A stretch of DNA of 64,000 nucleotides, from positions 26,723,501 through 26,787,500 of the forward strand of contig NC_088924.1 of assembly GCF_038396675.1 (NCBI RefSeq). Direction: 5' to 3'. Below the pieces are notes generated by a model that did no database searches, was not told the DNA's origin, and saw nothing but the letters and a program-made list of their open reading frames with translations. Source of the DNA: Hydra vulgaris (taxonomy: Eukaryota; Cnidaria; Hydrozoa; Anthoathecata; Hydridae). Position numbers and translations under genes: made by a program. Of the stretch, positions 32,606 through 43,993 are shown in pieces (position 1 is the first letter of the stretch; every line of letters begins with the position of its first letter).

Positions 32606-33357
32606 ATGAAAAATTATTACTCATATTACTCACTCCATTATTAAAAAAAATTATGCTTTTTTTAATTGCATAAACCAAAATCCAGATTAGGCTAAAAATT
32701 TTAAATTTATTTTAATGAAAATAAAATAGTATCACAACCCTATAAAACTTATAATGTGATTAAATTTATAAAGGCTAATAGTGAAGAACTTTATTTAAAC
32801 TGAATTTAAAATACAAAAATGATTAGCATTAAAACAATACTTACTGTGAAAGATGCCTTCAGGACAAAGTAACAAATAAATCCAATATAATTATTATTAT
32901 TTTCTATGACAAAAAACACTTTACTATAAAGTAAACATTGAAATCTTATCATAAACATAAACATAATTTTCTGTCCACTTGCTTTTTTAAATATTGATTA
33001 TAAAATATTGATTATAAAAGTTAAGTACAGTAAATTAAAAAAATGATAAAATTGAACAGTGTCCCATTTCACCCCAATTCTCCTGTCCCAAGTCACCCCA
33101 TCACTAGTAGGTGTGAGAAAACCTTTATTTTATATAGTTCTCGTAGCCATATGTTGATCATATTTCTTCAGTAGTTAAATAAAACAATAGTGAATAATTA
33201 AAAACCATAAACATAAAAATATATGCAAACAACACATAAATATTTAATATTAATGATGTCTTCAAAATCCAGGAAAATTGTTAGATTTTTACATATTCGC
33301 AAATAATCCAAAAAAAAAATACTTCTGAAACTTAAAAAACACAATAATATGAAGAAG

Positions 33358-33640
33358 CTATTGCAAACTTATAACATATCTAAAAAACTTTTGCTTTGCA
33401 AAAAATAATTGAAATAAGGTATATTTATCAAGAACATTTCTTTTTTTGTATAAAATACCTATACTCTTTGAAATTTTACTGCACAAGTTAGCGATGTGAC
33501 TTTTCCATGTAAGATTTTCATCGATATATACACCTAAAAATCTTGTCACTAGAACTCTTTTAATAATTATGTTATCGATAAAAAGAAAAGGTAAGTTGCT
33601 AGGCAGCAAATGGTTAATTATATAAGACTTGCTTTTTAAA
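33358..33640 (-). pseudogene. Non-LTR retrotransposon RT fragment
   Basis: The minus strand gives KSYIINHLLPSNLPF, then VLVTRFLGVYIDENLTWK and SHIANLCSKISKSIGILYK. This is the segment after the YADD box in CR1/jockey-type reverse transcriptases. It is open for about 80 codons, then decays. It is the same region as the fragment at 5960-6095 and likely the same lineage. Confidence 0.75.
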
Positions 33641-33971
33641 CGTCGAGATCTGAAAGATCAGTAGTTTTATCAGTAAAATTATTTACTTAAAATAATGCTG
33701 AATGTTGATAACTCTTAAATGATGAACTAAAATTTAGTCCCTATCATTTAAGAGTTAGGAATAGAAAAGAACAATGAAAATAATACATCTAATTTATTTT
33801 TTTCATGATGAATGATTCCAATGAAATATGACAATATGTCGTCAAACCATGCATATTTTGGCTTGATAATTAGCACTATTTGTTTGAGAATGAGTTTTTA
33901 AATGATAGGAACTAAATGCATTTGTTTTCTCAATGTAAGAAATGAACTATTGTTAGTTATTTTATAAGCGG

Positions 33972-34386
33972 GAAAAAAAAGAGAGGATGCAGCATTTTTT
34001 AATGTTTAAGATTTTAATCTAACTTCAAGACATGAAAGCAAACTCAAACATTTACATGTTTACAAAAATGCGATGATTGGAGCCTGGAAATAAAAAAAGT
34101 CTCCAAGTTTGCGATCCCCTGTCCCAAACGTGAGAGCAACAAGTCGATAAAATATATTTTAACTAAATTAATTTTCATTTCAAAGAAACTTTCAAAAATT
34201 ATGACCACGTAAAGTTTGATCCCCCTCAATTTGAGTAAGTATAAACATTGATGTTCGGAGTTTGCTCCATATCTGGAAGTTACAGTTTTAATGCTGGAAC
34301 CCCAGCATTGGATGGAGCGATGGATGCTATATGTGTGGAAGTTATCTCAAACACAAAAAAAAAAAAAAAAATGCTGGATCGCCTCT
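33972..34386. mobile_element. Fold-back element, second family member
   Basis: The ends GAGAGGATGCAGCATTTTTT and (complemented) GAGGCGATCCAGCATTTTT pair. Inner phrases GCGATGATTGGAGCCTGG and AAACGTGAGAGCAACAAGT match the 12165-12755 element. The right arm is shorter than the left, so this copy has an internal deletion. Confidence 0.75.
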
Positions 34387-34389
34387 ACT

Positions 34390-35120
34390 GTATGTTGGGC
34401 CAACCGTTGGCCAACATAGTTGACAATTATACAGCTAATATTAAGGTTAAATTTTAAGGTAAAATTTTTTTTCTAATCCGTTAAGCTATTGAATTTTTCA
34501 TTCATCTTGGGTAGTTAAACAATAAAGAAAAAAAAATTAAAAATGTCATATTAAATATAATTAATGTAATATAAATACTAGAATAAAATTACAAAAATGC
34601 AATTTTAAAAAATCTATTTTTTTTTTCAGTACAAAAAAATAAAGGGAAAAAAAAAGAAGCGACGGCACAAAAACATTTGATACTTTCGAACCTTTAGTTA
34701 ACGTTTGTTAGATACCAAAGGAAACAAACTTTTAGTTTTATTTGAATTAATTAGATAACTCAATTAAAAACACCAATAATCGTTTCGTGCACATTTTTCT
34801 TTGAACCATTGAAACAAGATTTGATTTGATTCGCTCAATTGAAACTCATTTTGAACCATGCTTGCATTCTAAAGATAAAAACAAGGGTTAGCATTTCATA
34901 AAAAAGAATTCATAAAGTTTACCATAAAACTTGTGAACTAAAGTCTTACTTGTAAACTTAAGTCTTACTAAAAGCATGAAACACTTCCTTGCCACTCACA
35001 ATCAGAGTTATCAAGTGGGATAAAAGCCCTGGGGCAAAAATTATTTGATTTTATTGGTGGTCTAGTGTCTAGAGCATTCACAATCGCTGGGCGATGCGAG
35101 CAATTTTAAATGAATAATCA
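34390..35120. other. No gene recognised
   Basis: A+T-rich sequence without supported features. Confidence 0.5.
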
Positions 35121-35122
35121 CA

Positions 35123-35262
35123 ATATATTTTACGAGCTTTATGGTCTACTGTGTTTATATATTTTACGAGCTTAATTGTCTACTGTGGTTATATATTTTA
35201 CGAGCTTTATTGTCTACTGTGGTTATATATTTTACGAGCATAATTGTCGACTGTGTTTATAG
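35123..35262. repeat. Tandem repeat, 36 bp x 4
   Basis: The unit TATATTTTACGAGCTTTATT then GTCTACTGTGGT is repeated four times with few changes (TTTATGG, TTAATTG, TTTATTG, ATAATTG after GAGC). Confidence 0.9.
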
Positions 35263-35269
35263 ACATTTA

Positions 35270-36340
35270 AATTAGAAATCTGTTAACAATCTTTTTTATT
35301 AGTATTACTCAATAATAGCTTCTATCACAATAACTTCATCATCACTAAATTTGGACAACGACGGTTATGATTGGACAACGATGAAATTTTTAAAATATGT
35401 AGAACGTGTTGATTCTTAACTTAGAAAAAAATGAAACAATATCTTTACAAGAATGAAATATGTTTGAAACCAAGTTTAACATCATATAAATAATTTTATT
35501 TTGAATACGAATTTCTATAGCAATTTTCCACACTTGTAACGTTTAAACTAATAAACAAATAAAATTACAAACGTTTACAAAACACATAAATTAAACATAA
35601 AATTAATTAACGCTTACATAATGCATAAATGAATGAACGTTTATAAAATGCATAAATTAATAAACGTACAAATTAATATACTTATTCTAGAACCATTGTG
35701 ATTAGACAAATTGTTTAAACTGTAATGTCATGCTTTGAGAACATCTTGTAAAATACTGTCTAATTCTAACAACATCAAAAATATATAAAACAAATATATT
35801 GACACATATTAAAATATAAGTCACCATATGGTTATATAAGATCAGGTAACTTTGAAATAACTGCAAAATGTTGAAAGTAACATACCAAAACAGTTGGCCA
35901 GACACGTGCGAAACCACCTTTGTTGTTGTGTTCTCGAAACGCCTTTTTCAAAAACATTCGCATGTCTTCAGATAAACAATGATGACATAAACGACACTAA
36001 AAAAAACATTTTTTTATAACATATAACAAAGTATTCATATTGATAAAAAAAAATGTATATAAAAAACCCATGTTTTTTAGCATATTTAATAAAAAAATAC
36101 GCTAAAAATCAAATAATTAGCTTATTTATTATTTTATATATTATATTGTTGTATATTAATAGCAACATATTGTTATATTAATGTATATATATACGCAACC
36201 CTCAGAATTAGAAAAAAATACAACTATTTTTGTTCGGCATTAGGCATTACAAAATTCTCAGCACAAAGGTTTCAGCGTAACAACATAGAAACAAGGTCAG
36301 AAATTTTTTCCGACCTCAGACACTTTTAGGTCGGCAATTA
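35270..36340. other. No gene recognised
   Basis: A+T-rich spacer. CATAAATTAAT/AACGT phrases recur at 35580-35680, suggesting a short decayed tandem repeat. Confidence 0.45.
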
Positions 36341-36427
36341 TGTATTCATGTATGTATGTATGTATGTATGTATGTATGTATGTATGTATGTATGTATGTA
36401 TGTATAAATGCATGTATGTATGTACAT
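36340..36427. repeat. (TATG)n microsatellite
   Basis: About 20 TATG units with two interruptions, directly upstream of the Tc1 element. Confidence 0.95.
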
Positions 36428-36435
36428 TGAATTTA

Positions 36436-37612
36436 CAGTAGCGTACAAAAGTTTATAAACAGATAAATTTCTGAAGTTTTTTTCACGAATGAATGAAAAA
36501 AATGAATGAAATTTCTAGCATATGCTCTTCTAATGTATACTACACAGCATAATTAATTTAAAAAAAATGATAACTTGTAAAGAACGGCGGAAATTAAAAT
36601 CTTATAGAAGACATAATCGTGCAAAAGTTTAGAAACAGCGCCATAAAAAAAAAAAAATTCATTTAAAAAACATATTTTTAAATGAAATTATACATAATAT
36701 ATTTACATAATTACAGAAAATCATTTTGTAACTTAAATTTAAAAATAATAGGAAAGCCAAAGGAACTGTCACCAGAAAAGAAAAATTTAAAAATACGAGT
36801 TGTAGAGAGTTGTAAACAAATTTCGGCTAAATCAACAATTAGCCTACTAGTTAAGAGATTTAGAAACTCTTGAAAACAAGCATCGTTCAGGCTGACCGAA
36901 GATAACCACTGAACATCAAGACAGAATTTTGTTAACATAATCAAAATAAGATTTTTGCAAAAGTGTTGTCAAATTTTAAGAAAGAATTATGGTGTTTAGT
37001 GAAGCGTAGATACTACAAAACATCACCTGCGTCATCATAATGGTGAAAAAATTGCTCTTGAGTATCAAATGTCAACAATTGAACATGTTTGTGAAAATGA
37101 AATGGCTTGGGGATGTTTCAGTTATGATTCTATTGATCCACTTCATTGCTTCGAAAGTGTAATAGATCAAAATGCATATTTAGAGATAATCAAGAATGTT
37201 ATGTTGCCACACGGAAAAAACAAAATGCCATGTCGCTGGATTTTCAGCAAGATTGATCCAAAGCACAGAGCAAATTCTCATTTTTTCAAAATCATAAATT
37301 TTCATATATATAATCAAAAATTTGAGTTTTGGACAGGCCTTCACAAAGTCAATGTTTAAATACTAATGTGCTGTGATGAAAAAATATAAATTAATTATAA
37401 ATATCTATTTTTTAAATTTTTTGTTTAAATACTTTTGAACAATTATGTTTTCTATAAATATTAAATTCCTTCATTACGTTAAAGGTTATCATTTTTTTCT
37501 GAGTTAATTATACTATGTAGTTACATTGGTAAAAATTTCGTTTATAATCAGTAAAAAAGGCAAAAAGTTATGACAAAATACTTGAAATTTTTTGCTGTTT
37601 ATAAAAGATGTG
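36436..37612 (+). mobile_element. Tc1-type transposon with long inverted repeats
   Basis: The left end starts ACAGTAGCGTACAAAAGTTT, a common Tc1 terminus, and a second copy of the core (CGTGCAAAAGTTTAGAAAC) lies at 36618, giving the IR/DR arrangement. The 36520-36640 stretch reappears complemented at 37400-37530 (AAAAAATGATAAC, GAAAACATAATTGTTCAAAA). The outermost right repeat is cut short next to a (CA)n tract. Confidence 0.75.
36682..37357 (+). pseudogene. Tc1 transposase remnant
   Basis: The recognisable parts are an N-terminal HTH with KELSPEKKNLKIRVVESCK, and a catalytic region MAWGCFSYDSIDPLHCFES followed by NVMLPHG and KIDPKHRAN. The latter corresponds to the Tc1 sequence around the second catalytic Asp (usually QDNDPKH). 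Here the two residues before the conserved DPKH are changed. Several stops separate the parts, the first catalytic Asp region is missing and the third is not recognisable. The protein is clearly dead. It is distinct from the family at 6299 and 29678. Confidence 0.75.
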
Positions 37613-37645
37613 TGTGTATTTTTATATGTGTATGTGCGCATGTAC

Positions 37646-37667
37646 ACACACACACACACACACACAT
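37646..37667. repeat. (CA)n microsatellite
   Basis: Eleven CA units within a longer alternating TG/CA tract. Confidence 0.9.
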
Positions 37668-37920
37668 ATACATATATAAATACAGACGCACACACATTTA
37701 CATACACAGGTTCTTTCATAAATAGTGTACATACTTTTGGCTTGAAGTTTCTCCTAATAGAGATGGTGTTTTGATAAAAATACTCATCTTGGGCAAATGT
37801 TAATTGCAACCGGCTACTGTCTTGAAGAAGGCCTCCTAGGCAAAGATTTAAGGGATAAACAGATTCTATCTGTTTACCAGCCCTGCACCCCTTCTTCATC
37901 TATTAGGCTACCGCAGATGT

Positions 37921-37964
37921 ATTTTTATACATTGTTTCCAGTTTAGGAAACAATGTATAAAAAT
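37921..37964. repeat. Perfect hairpin, 19-bp arms
   Basis: ATTTTTATACATTGTTTCC and its complement pair exactly around a 6-base loop, at the upstream margin of the LINE. Confidence 0.95.
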
Positions 37965-37969
37965 GTTAA

Positions 37970-40885
37970 ATGCTGGATCTTGTTGACTCAATGCATGGGT
38001 TTTGTTTGTGTCTCTATTTTTATGACTAGGCAACTCATTCTATTATCTCCTAATGAGGGTACAGATCTAAAACTCAGTTTTATGGTTCTGAGGCTGGCTG
38101 GTAGGCAGGTTTCCCAATTTCTGTGGTAGCTTTTAGAGAGGCTGATTCCATCAACAGTTGTAAAATATCAGAGTACTAACAGTGCCATATTATGCATGTA
38201 TGGTGTCCTTCTTCGTACTTTTAGTTTGCATTGTTGAGGCTTCATTTGGAGCCCTTTGTTATGGCTAAGGGTTTATTAATAATGAGGCAACTGCTTGGAC
38301 TATTAAATAGTGTACTAAGTATTATCTGTGCTTTGAGTCAAGTTCATTAACAAATTTAAAAATGACTAAAGTACCAATAACTATAAAACACGAAAAACAT
38401 CATCACCAAGTTCTCTTCAAAAAACATATGTCATCACCAAGATGTCATCACCAAGTTCTCTAAACCTATCATTCACTAATATTCGTGGTCTTTGAAGTAA
38501 CTTTTCTTCTGTTGAGTCTTACTACTTGCAAAGTTCATCTGACCTACTTGCTCATTGTGAGACTATTTTGTGTTCGGCTGTCTTATCTTGTGATCTTAGT
38601 GTTGATGGTTATCTTCCTTTAATTTGTTAAGACTCCAATAGTCACATGCTTGGCCTGGGCATTTACATTCGTAAGAATTCACCCATTTGGCGGGAAACTA
38701 GGTTTGAATCCACCGACTATTCTTTTGTGTGCTTTTATTTAGCACCACTTCACTCAATTGCCTTTCTTTTGTTCTATATCACTCTCTTTCATTTTAAGAC
38801 TGCACTCTTTTTGATGTTATTTCTGATCAAATTGACCAAGCCCTCTCTCTTTATCCATCAACCAATATTGTTGTTGGTGACTTTAATGCTCATCAAACTG
38901 AATGGTGGCTCTAGTGTCAGTGACTTTCCAGGAGTTAAAACCCACAACTTTTGCCTTTCTCAATCTCTAACTCAAACAATAAACTTTCCAACTTGCTCTC
39001 CAGACAAACCGAATCATTTACCTTCTCTACTTGACTTATGTCTTGTTTCTGATCCTAGTCAGTGCTCAGTTTCTCCACATTCACCCTTAGGTGCTTCTGA
39101 TAACAGTTTGCTCTCTCTAAAACTATTATCTGATTCTTCTTCATCATCAGAATTCCCCTATCATCATACCTCTTACAACTACCTTAAAGCTGACTGGGAC
39201 TCTTTCCATAATTTTCTTTGTGATGGCCCTTGGGTAGAAATCTTTCATCTTCCTGCTGATAAATGTGCTTCTTACATAACTTCATGGATTCAGGCTGGCA
39301 TGGAATCTTTTATTCCCTCTCGATGAATCCAGGTCAAGCCTCACTCTTCTACATGGTTTTCCTCACATTGTGCTGCTGCAATTTCCAATCAAAACCATTA
39401 CTTAACCATTACTTCCATATCTATCAGCAAAACAATTCTCCAGAAAACAGACATCTGTTTATTACTGCTAGGAACCATTGTAAAAAGGTTTTGTCTAATG
39501 CCAAAGCCCGCTATTCTCAGGTCATGAGATCTCGTATTTCATCACAAAAATTAGGCTCTTGTGACTTCTAGAGAATCTTTAACAGTATCAATAATAAGAG
39601 CAAATCTGTTATTCCACCTCTTATATGGTTCAGATTTTGTCACCTCATGTAAAGGCAAAGGTGAATTGTTTGCTAAGAACTTTTCATCAATATTATCTCT
39701 TGATTCCACTAGTTGCATTCTGCCTGATATAACCAACAAACAGGTTGATCCATTGCTTGACATTTGCATCACTCCAGCTTCTACAGCTTGTGGTCCGGAC
39801 AATATACCTGTTATAGTCTTGCAAAAGTGTTCTCTGGAGCTATCATCTATACTTTAAAAATTATCTAACAAGTGCTTATCAGAGCCTTGTTTTCCAGCCT
39901 GCTGGAAAGCGGCATCTGTTATCTTTCTTTTCAAAAATTCTGGGGAGAAATCTGACTCATATAACTACCGCCAATTTAGTCTTCTTCCTATCATAAGCAA
40001 AGTTTTTGAATCTTTAATTAACAAACACTTTATCTCTTATCTTGAATCTAATAACTTTCCAATCATCAATATGGATTTTGATCTTCTCATTCTACAGCTG
40101 ACTTGCTAACAGTAATAATCTATAGGTTTTATTGTGCATTAGATAGAGGTAAAGAGGTTAATGCCATCACTCTTTACATTTCTAAAGCTTTTGATAATGT
40201 TTGACATGCTGGTCTTCTCTATAAGCTTTTTTCTTATGGTGTACCAGGTAACATCTTTAAGATTATTGAATCCTTCCTTTCCAATTGATAGAAAGTACTC
40301 TTCTTCATAACCTGTAACTCAGGGGTTCCTCAAGGTTCTATTCTAGACCCTATACTCTTTTTAATTTAGATTAACGATCTTCTAATTATTCTCACATCTA
40401 AGGTGGCATTGTTTGCTGATGACACTACCATTTATTCTTATCTTGATAAGCCAACACTCTCTGATTGCCTGGAGAGGGCATATGAGCTTGAAAAGGATCT
40501 CACTTCTACTACAGCATGAGGCTCACAGTGGCTAGTGAACTTTAATTCAGATAAAACCCAATTTTTTTCAATCATTATCACAATAATTTAGATCTTCCTT
40601 TATTTATGAACAGTAATGTACTTGGTGAGTCACCTACCCTTTGTCTTCTAGGATTAACTCTTACTTCAGATCTTTCTTGGAAACCATATATCAAATCCAT
40701 TGCAAAACTAGTATCTACTAAGGTTGCATCTCTTTATCATGCTTGACACTTTTTTTCTCCAGATTCTATACTATATATCTTTAAATCTCAAATCCGTCCT
40801 TGTATGGAATACTGTTGCCATATCTGAGGCGGATCTTTTAATGATGCCTTTTCTCTTTTGGACAAGGTGCAAAAACGGAGGGGAT
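37970..40885 (+). mobile_element. Jockey/I-like non-LTR retrotransposon
   Basis: A plus-strand LINE, richer in C+T than its surroundings, with endonuclease then reverse-transcriptase sequence in order. It stops abruptly after LLDKVQKR at about 40880, so the 3' end is missing and the next sequence belongs to a hAT fragment. The 5' end is uncertain. Confidence 0.8.
38640..40885 (+). pseudogene. LINE endonuclease/reverse transcriptase, broken
   Basis: The APE-type endonuclease shows NIVVGDFNAHQTEWW near 38860 in one frame. The C-terminal half follows (FPTCSPDKPNHLPSLLDL, then PLGASDNSLLSLKL) in another frame, where the usual SDH catalytic triplet is SDN. The linker follows with ARYSQVMRSRISSQKLGS. 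The reverse transcriptase shows ACGPDNIPVIVLQKCS (near 39790), FRKSS-less fingers, SGVPQGSILDPILF (40318-40360) and VALFADDTTIYSY (40403-40440), the metal-binding Asp pair. The thumb reads DLSWKPYIKSIAKLVSTK and then SLYHA. At least six frame breaks or stops make it non-functional. The endonuclease style and the DLCLVSDPS phrase fit the jockey group better than CR1, but the call rests on memory of the families. Confidence 0.8.
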
Positions 40886-40959
40886 CTGTTTTGAACAAAA
40901 AAAGTTTGGCTGCACCACCTGCAAAAAGTGAAAATACTTGGCATAAAAGCTAAGATGAA

Positions 40960-41720
40960 AATATCTAAAAAAAAATGATCCAACCATGAAATTTCTTATT
41001 ATGGTAAAAATATAAAGCAACAGCTGAGTTTGTTACATAGGAAAATATTTGATCACAAAGAATCTACTGGACAACAATCTGCATTAGAATTAGTAGAAGA
41101 AGATAAAAAGACTTTTGATGGCCATATTTTTATAAGTCATACTTTGCCATATTTTAAAGTTACATATTTTAAACACATGAGAAAATTGTAACAGCAAACA
41201 TCAAACGGCATTTGAGGTTGCAAAAGGAAATCAGTCCTTTAATAAATTTGAAATAAAAATTAATCTACAAGGAATTAACAGTGTTGAAATGAATTGTATT
41301 CTTTATTTGACAAAGGCATGCATTAATACTGTCAATCATTAACATAACGGGGAAATGAAATAAGGAAAAAAATTATTGCAGAAGTCATAAATTTAAAAAG
41401 TAAGATTCTGTTAATGATCAATGAGTTAACCAGTATAAGCCAAGTAAAAGGCAGTTGAATAAATTCACAAATCACAAAAAAATAAAAAATTTATTTATGG
41501 ATTTAGTGGAACTTAAAAGCGTTATGGCTGAAAGAGTATTTGATGCTTTTCTCAAATGTCTTCATTCTCATGGGATGACATCAGTTACTCTAAGATGCAA
41601 AAGTGGCATTGTCAAACTACTCACTAAAAAGTTTCCTTCTGTTATAGTTTGGCATTGCGCTAATAATAAAGTGGAACTATTAGTAGGCGATACTTATATG
41701 GAGATTTTTAGGTATTAATA
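40960..41720 (+). pseudogene. hAT-derived transposase fragment (KIAA1586/ZNF862-like)
   Basis: The last 88 codons are open and read VELKSVMAERVFDAFLKCL, HSHGMTSVTLRCKSGIVKLL and FPSVIVWHCANNKVELLVGD. This is the conserved hAT core region (GRKSGV...KFP...WHC..HRLELA..D) seen in domesticated hAT relatives. The Asp-containing segment that normally stands between HGM and GxxSG is deleted. Upstream, 41180-41420 shows decayed matches (SAFEVAKGNQ-like, LTKACIN) with many stops. It is much more divergent from the hAT at 55476-59574 than either would be within one family. Confidence 0.6.
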
Positions 41721-41724
41721 GATT

Positions 41725-43080
41725 CAAATCATTCCTTGTTAAGTTTTACATTATCTATAATGCTTCCCCAAATAATAGCAGAGTCACATTCATGCACGGA
41801 ATTACTTAATATGATTAACTTTTTTAGCAGTTATTATTACTTATAAAATTGGTCTAATTTTAAATACACAACAGGTGTCATTTAGTTTTCTGTTCAGTTT
41901 TGCGGTATGGGAAAATTATAAAGCTTTAATAATGACCAAACTAGTGAACCACCACAAACAAGCTTTGATCCTTAAAAGTAGGTTGATTTGTGGTTACTTA
42001 GGAGAAGGCATTCAGCTGTAGACACTAAAAGCAAGGAAAAGAGATGAGATCATTTTTCCAACAAAAATTGGAAAAAACTTTGGAATTTGTTATAGAAGTT
42101 TATAGTTTTGTATAGTTTGTATAACATCTTATAAAAAAAACAACTGCCTTTAAAAAAAAAAAGAGCTCCTCACATTGGGAAATACTTTTATTTATACCGT
42201 TCTTATTGGAAAACAAGTGTGGGGGAGCTTAGCTATGGCTATAACTGTATATAAAAAATTATTTACAAATTTAGATTTTAATCTCTAATTCATTTTTGAC
42301 ATATAAAAAAAAAAAAAATAGATAAGTTTCTTTTTAAAAAAAGCACTGATATCTATATATATCAGAGTGGTAGCCAGGGTCCCATTATACATGGTATTCC
42401 CAAATGCTCATAAAATTGAAATTTAATGTTAATAAAAATTCCATTCTCCAGCTAAATTCATTATATGCAAAGTTTTATCATAATTTGGAAATGATTACAA
42501 ATTTAAATGCTATTCGAAGAAAAAAAAAAAGATAGAAATGGCAACTTATTAATGAAATAAATCGCTGTTCTAAAACTTTGAAGAAAAACACTGTTTTCAG
42601 CATAACTTAGCTATAGTTTTGCTAACTATAATTAATAATCTATATTAACAAAAATTACTTGGGATTTCCCTTTTAAAAATTACTTGATATTTCCCTTTTA
42701 AGCAGCTCATAAAATTGGTAACTCAAATTATGCAATATCAATGATATATCAAAATCAATGCAATATCTCAAACTATGCAATATCAATGATATATCAATAT
42801 CAATGCAATATCTCAAATTATGCAACTTTTTGTAAAGCCTTTTAACAAAATCAAATACTATGTAAAAATGCTAGCAAGAAACAAAGTTAAATCCCAAAAA
42901 ATAAAAAAATTTGTTTAGCATATCACTTCGTAATGGTGTTATGTTAAAATTTTTACCCTTATGAACTGGAGATTTGTTTAATTTATTGAGATTTTGCACC
43001 ACAACCTCTACTTGTGCCTTCATATCAAAACTTTTATTTAAATAATAAATAAAATAATTAAAATAAAAATGCATAGTAGT
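41725..43080. other. No gene recognised; possible exon at 42954-43041
   Basis: Mostly A+T-rich. On the minus strand 43041-42954 encodes DMKAQVEVVVQNLNKLNKSP and ends at a CATAAGG|GTAAAA donor, but its acceptor phase does not match the exon at 43770-43860, so it is not called. A direct repeat of TATGCAATATCAATGATATA occurs at 42731-42830. Confidence 0.4.
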
Positions 43081-43089
43081 ATATAGTTA

Positions 43090-43340
43090 ATAATGCACAA
43101 ATCTATTATTCTGGAAACACCAATGTCATTATGCAATTTATTTCACTACTCAATGTCAGAAAGAACACTAAAATTAAAGGAAACAAAATGCAGCAATCAT
43201 TTTTATAATCGAACATTATCCCACTATGGTCCTAAACTTTGAAATATACTTCCAAATATCATCCATGACCAAAAAAACACAACTATTTATAAGAAAAAAT
43301 TAAAATCTTATTTAAAGGTGAATGGTGAACTATTCCACCA
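43090..43340 (+). pseudogene. 3' end of a non-LTR retrotransposon
   Basis: The plus strand reads YSMSERTLKLKETKCSNHF, YNRTLSHYGPKLWN (with one stop) and LPNIIHDQKNTTIYKKKLKS. This matches the C-terminal tail of LINE reverse transcriptases (R....YGPKLWN.LP..I......FKK.LK..L). Only this tail, about 80 codons, is present, the typical outcome of 5'-truncated insertion. Confidence 0.75.
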
Positions 43341-43585
43341 GAAAACTCTTGAATGTTAAATTAAAATCTCTTGAACATTAATATAAAAAATTTTACTAAT
43401 ATAATAATTTGTTGCACATTTGAGCAAGTGTTTTGCCAACTTTATCCACTATTCTGGCAAAACACAGTAGCTGTTGGTAAACATATATATTTATTTATTT
43501 AGTGAACTTTTTTTTTTAAACCACAGACTAAAAAAAAAGGTAAAGCAAAAACTAATTGTGTAAGTTTGTTAAACTTCTAACCAGA

Positions 43586-43707
<122 letters not shown>

Positions 43708-43769
43708 TAATTTTGCATACAAATTTTAAAACATCTCAAAAAAATTTAACTTGTTTTAAACAACTAAAC

Positions 43770-43860
43770 CTTATTGAGACACATACTGTGACATTCTTCA
43801 GATGCGCATTGGTCAGTTGCAAACATGATATCTCTGTCACTTGATGCTACATCTAACTCA
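43770..43860 (-). CDS. Host exon, unidentified gene (Cys-rich)
   Basis: A 91-bp minus-strand exon with acceptor CTTATTTTTCAG and donor AATAAG|GTTTAG. It reads with one leading base and 30 codons: ELDVASSDRDIMFATDQ followed by CASEECHSMCLNK, with three cysteines in eleven residues. The leading base completes a Ser codon with the two trailing bases (AG) of the exon at 43935-43993. No family is recognised. The close fit of phase, polypyrimidine tract and composition make it a convincing real exon, although the donor is not ideal at position +4. The gene continues to the left, but the next exon was not found with matching phase. Confidence 0.65.
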
Positions 43861-43934
43861 CTGAAAAATAAGCATATATTGTATAGATAAAAAAGTAAAG
43901 AAAAAAAAGTTTGAATGTTTAAAATCAGCCTTAC

Positions 43935-43993
43935 CTAAATTGACTTTTTAAATGTGAAGCAACACCTACTAGTGATAAGGTATTGTATATAAC
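43935..43993 (-). CDS. Host exon, same gene
   Basis: A 59-bp exon between a CTTTTTATAG acceptor and a strong TTTAG|GTAAGG donor. It reads 19 codons plus two bases: VIYNTLSLVGVASHLKSQF. It starts at phase 0, matching the phase-0 donor of the exon at 46160-46222, and ends with AG that joins to the exon at 43770-43860. The intron to that exon is only 74 bp; the intron on the other side is 2.2 kb. The sequence looks helical and amphipathic. Function unknown. Confidence 0.68.

Larger units (their letters stand above)
30644..33104 (-). mobile_element. Pogo/Tigger-like DNA transposon
   Basis: Ends: the left end reads GGGAGAACAGGGTGAGATGG and the right end, complemented, AGGAGAATTGGGGTGAAATG, both running into GGGACA. 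A TA precedes the left end (30642-30643) and one follows the right end (33105-33106), as expected for this group. The motif GGGGTGAAATGGGAC or its complement recurs at 30853, 30876 and 33060-33100, forming subterminal arrays likely to bind the transposase. The exact right border is uncertain by about 25 bp. Confidence 0.8.

Noticed and set aside
38646-39326. 226-codon frame as a host gene
   Set aside because: It is the out-of-frame 5' part plus the real C-terminal half of a LINE endonuclease.
41941-43080. Minus-strand exon encoding DMKAQVEVVVQNLNKL
   Set aside because: Coding-like, but the acceptor needs a phase-2 donor whereas the nearest upstream exon ends at phase 0; left as a note only.
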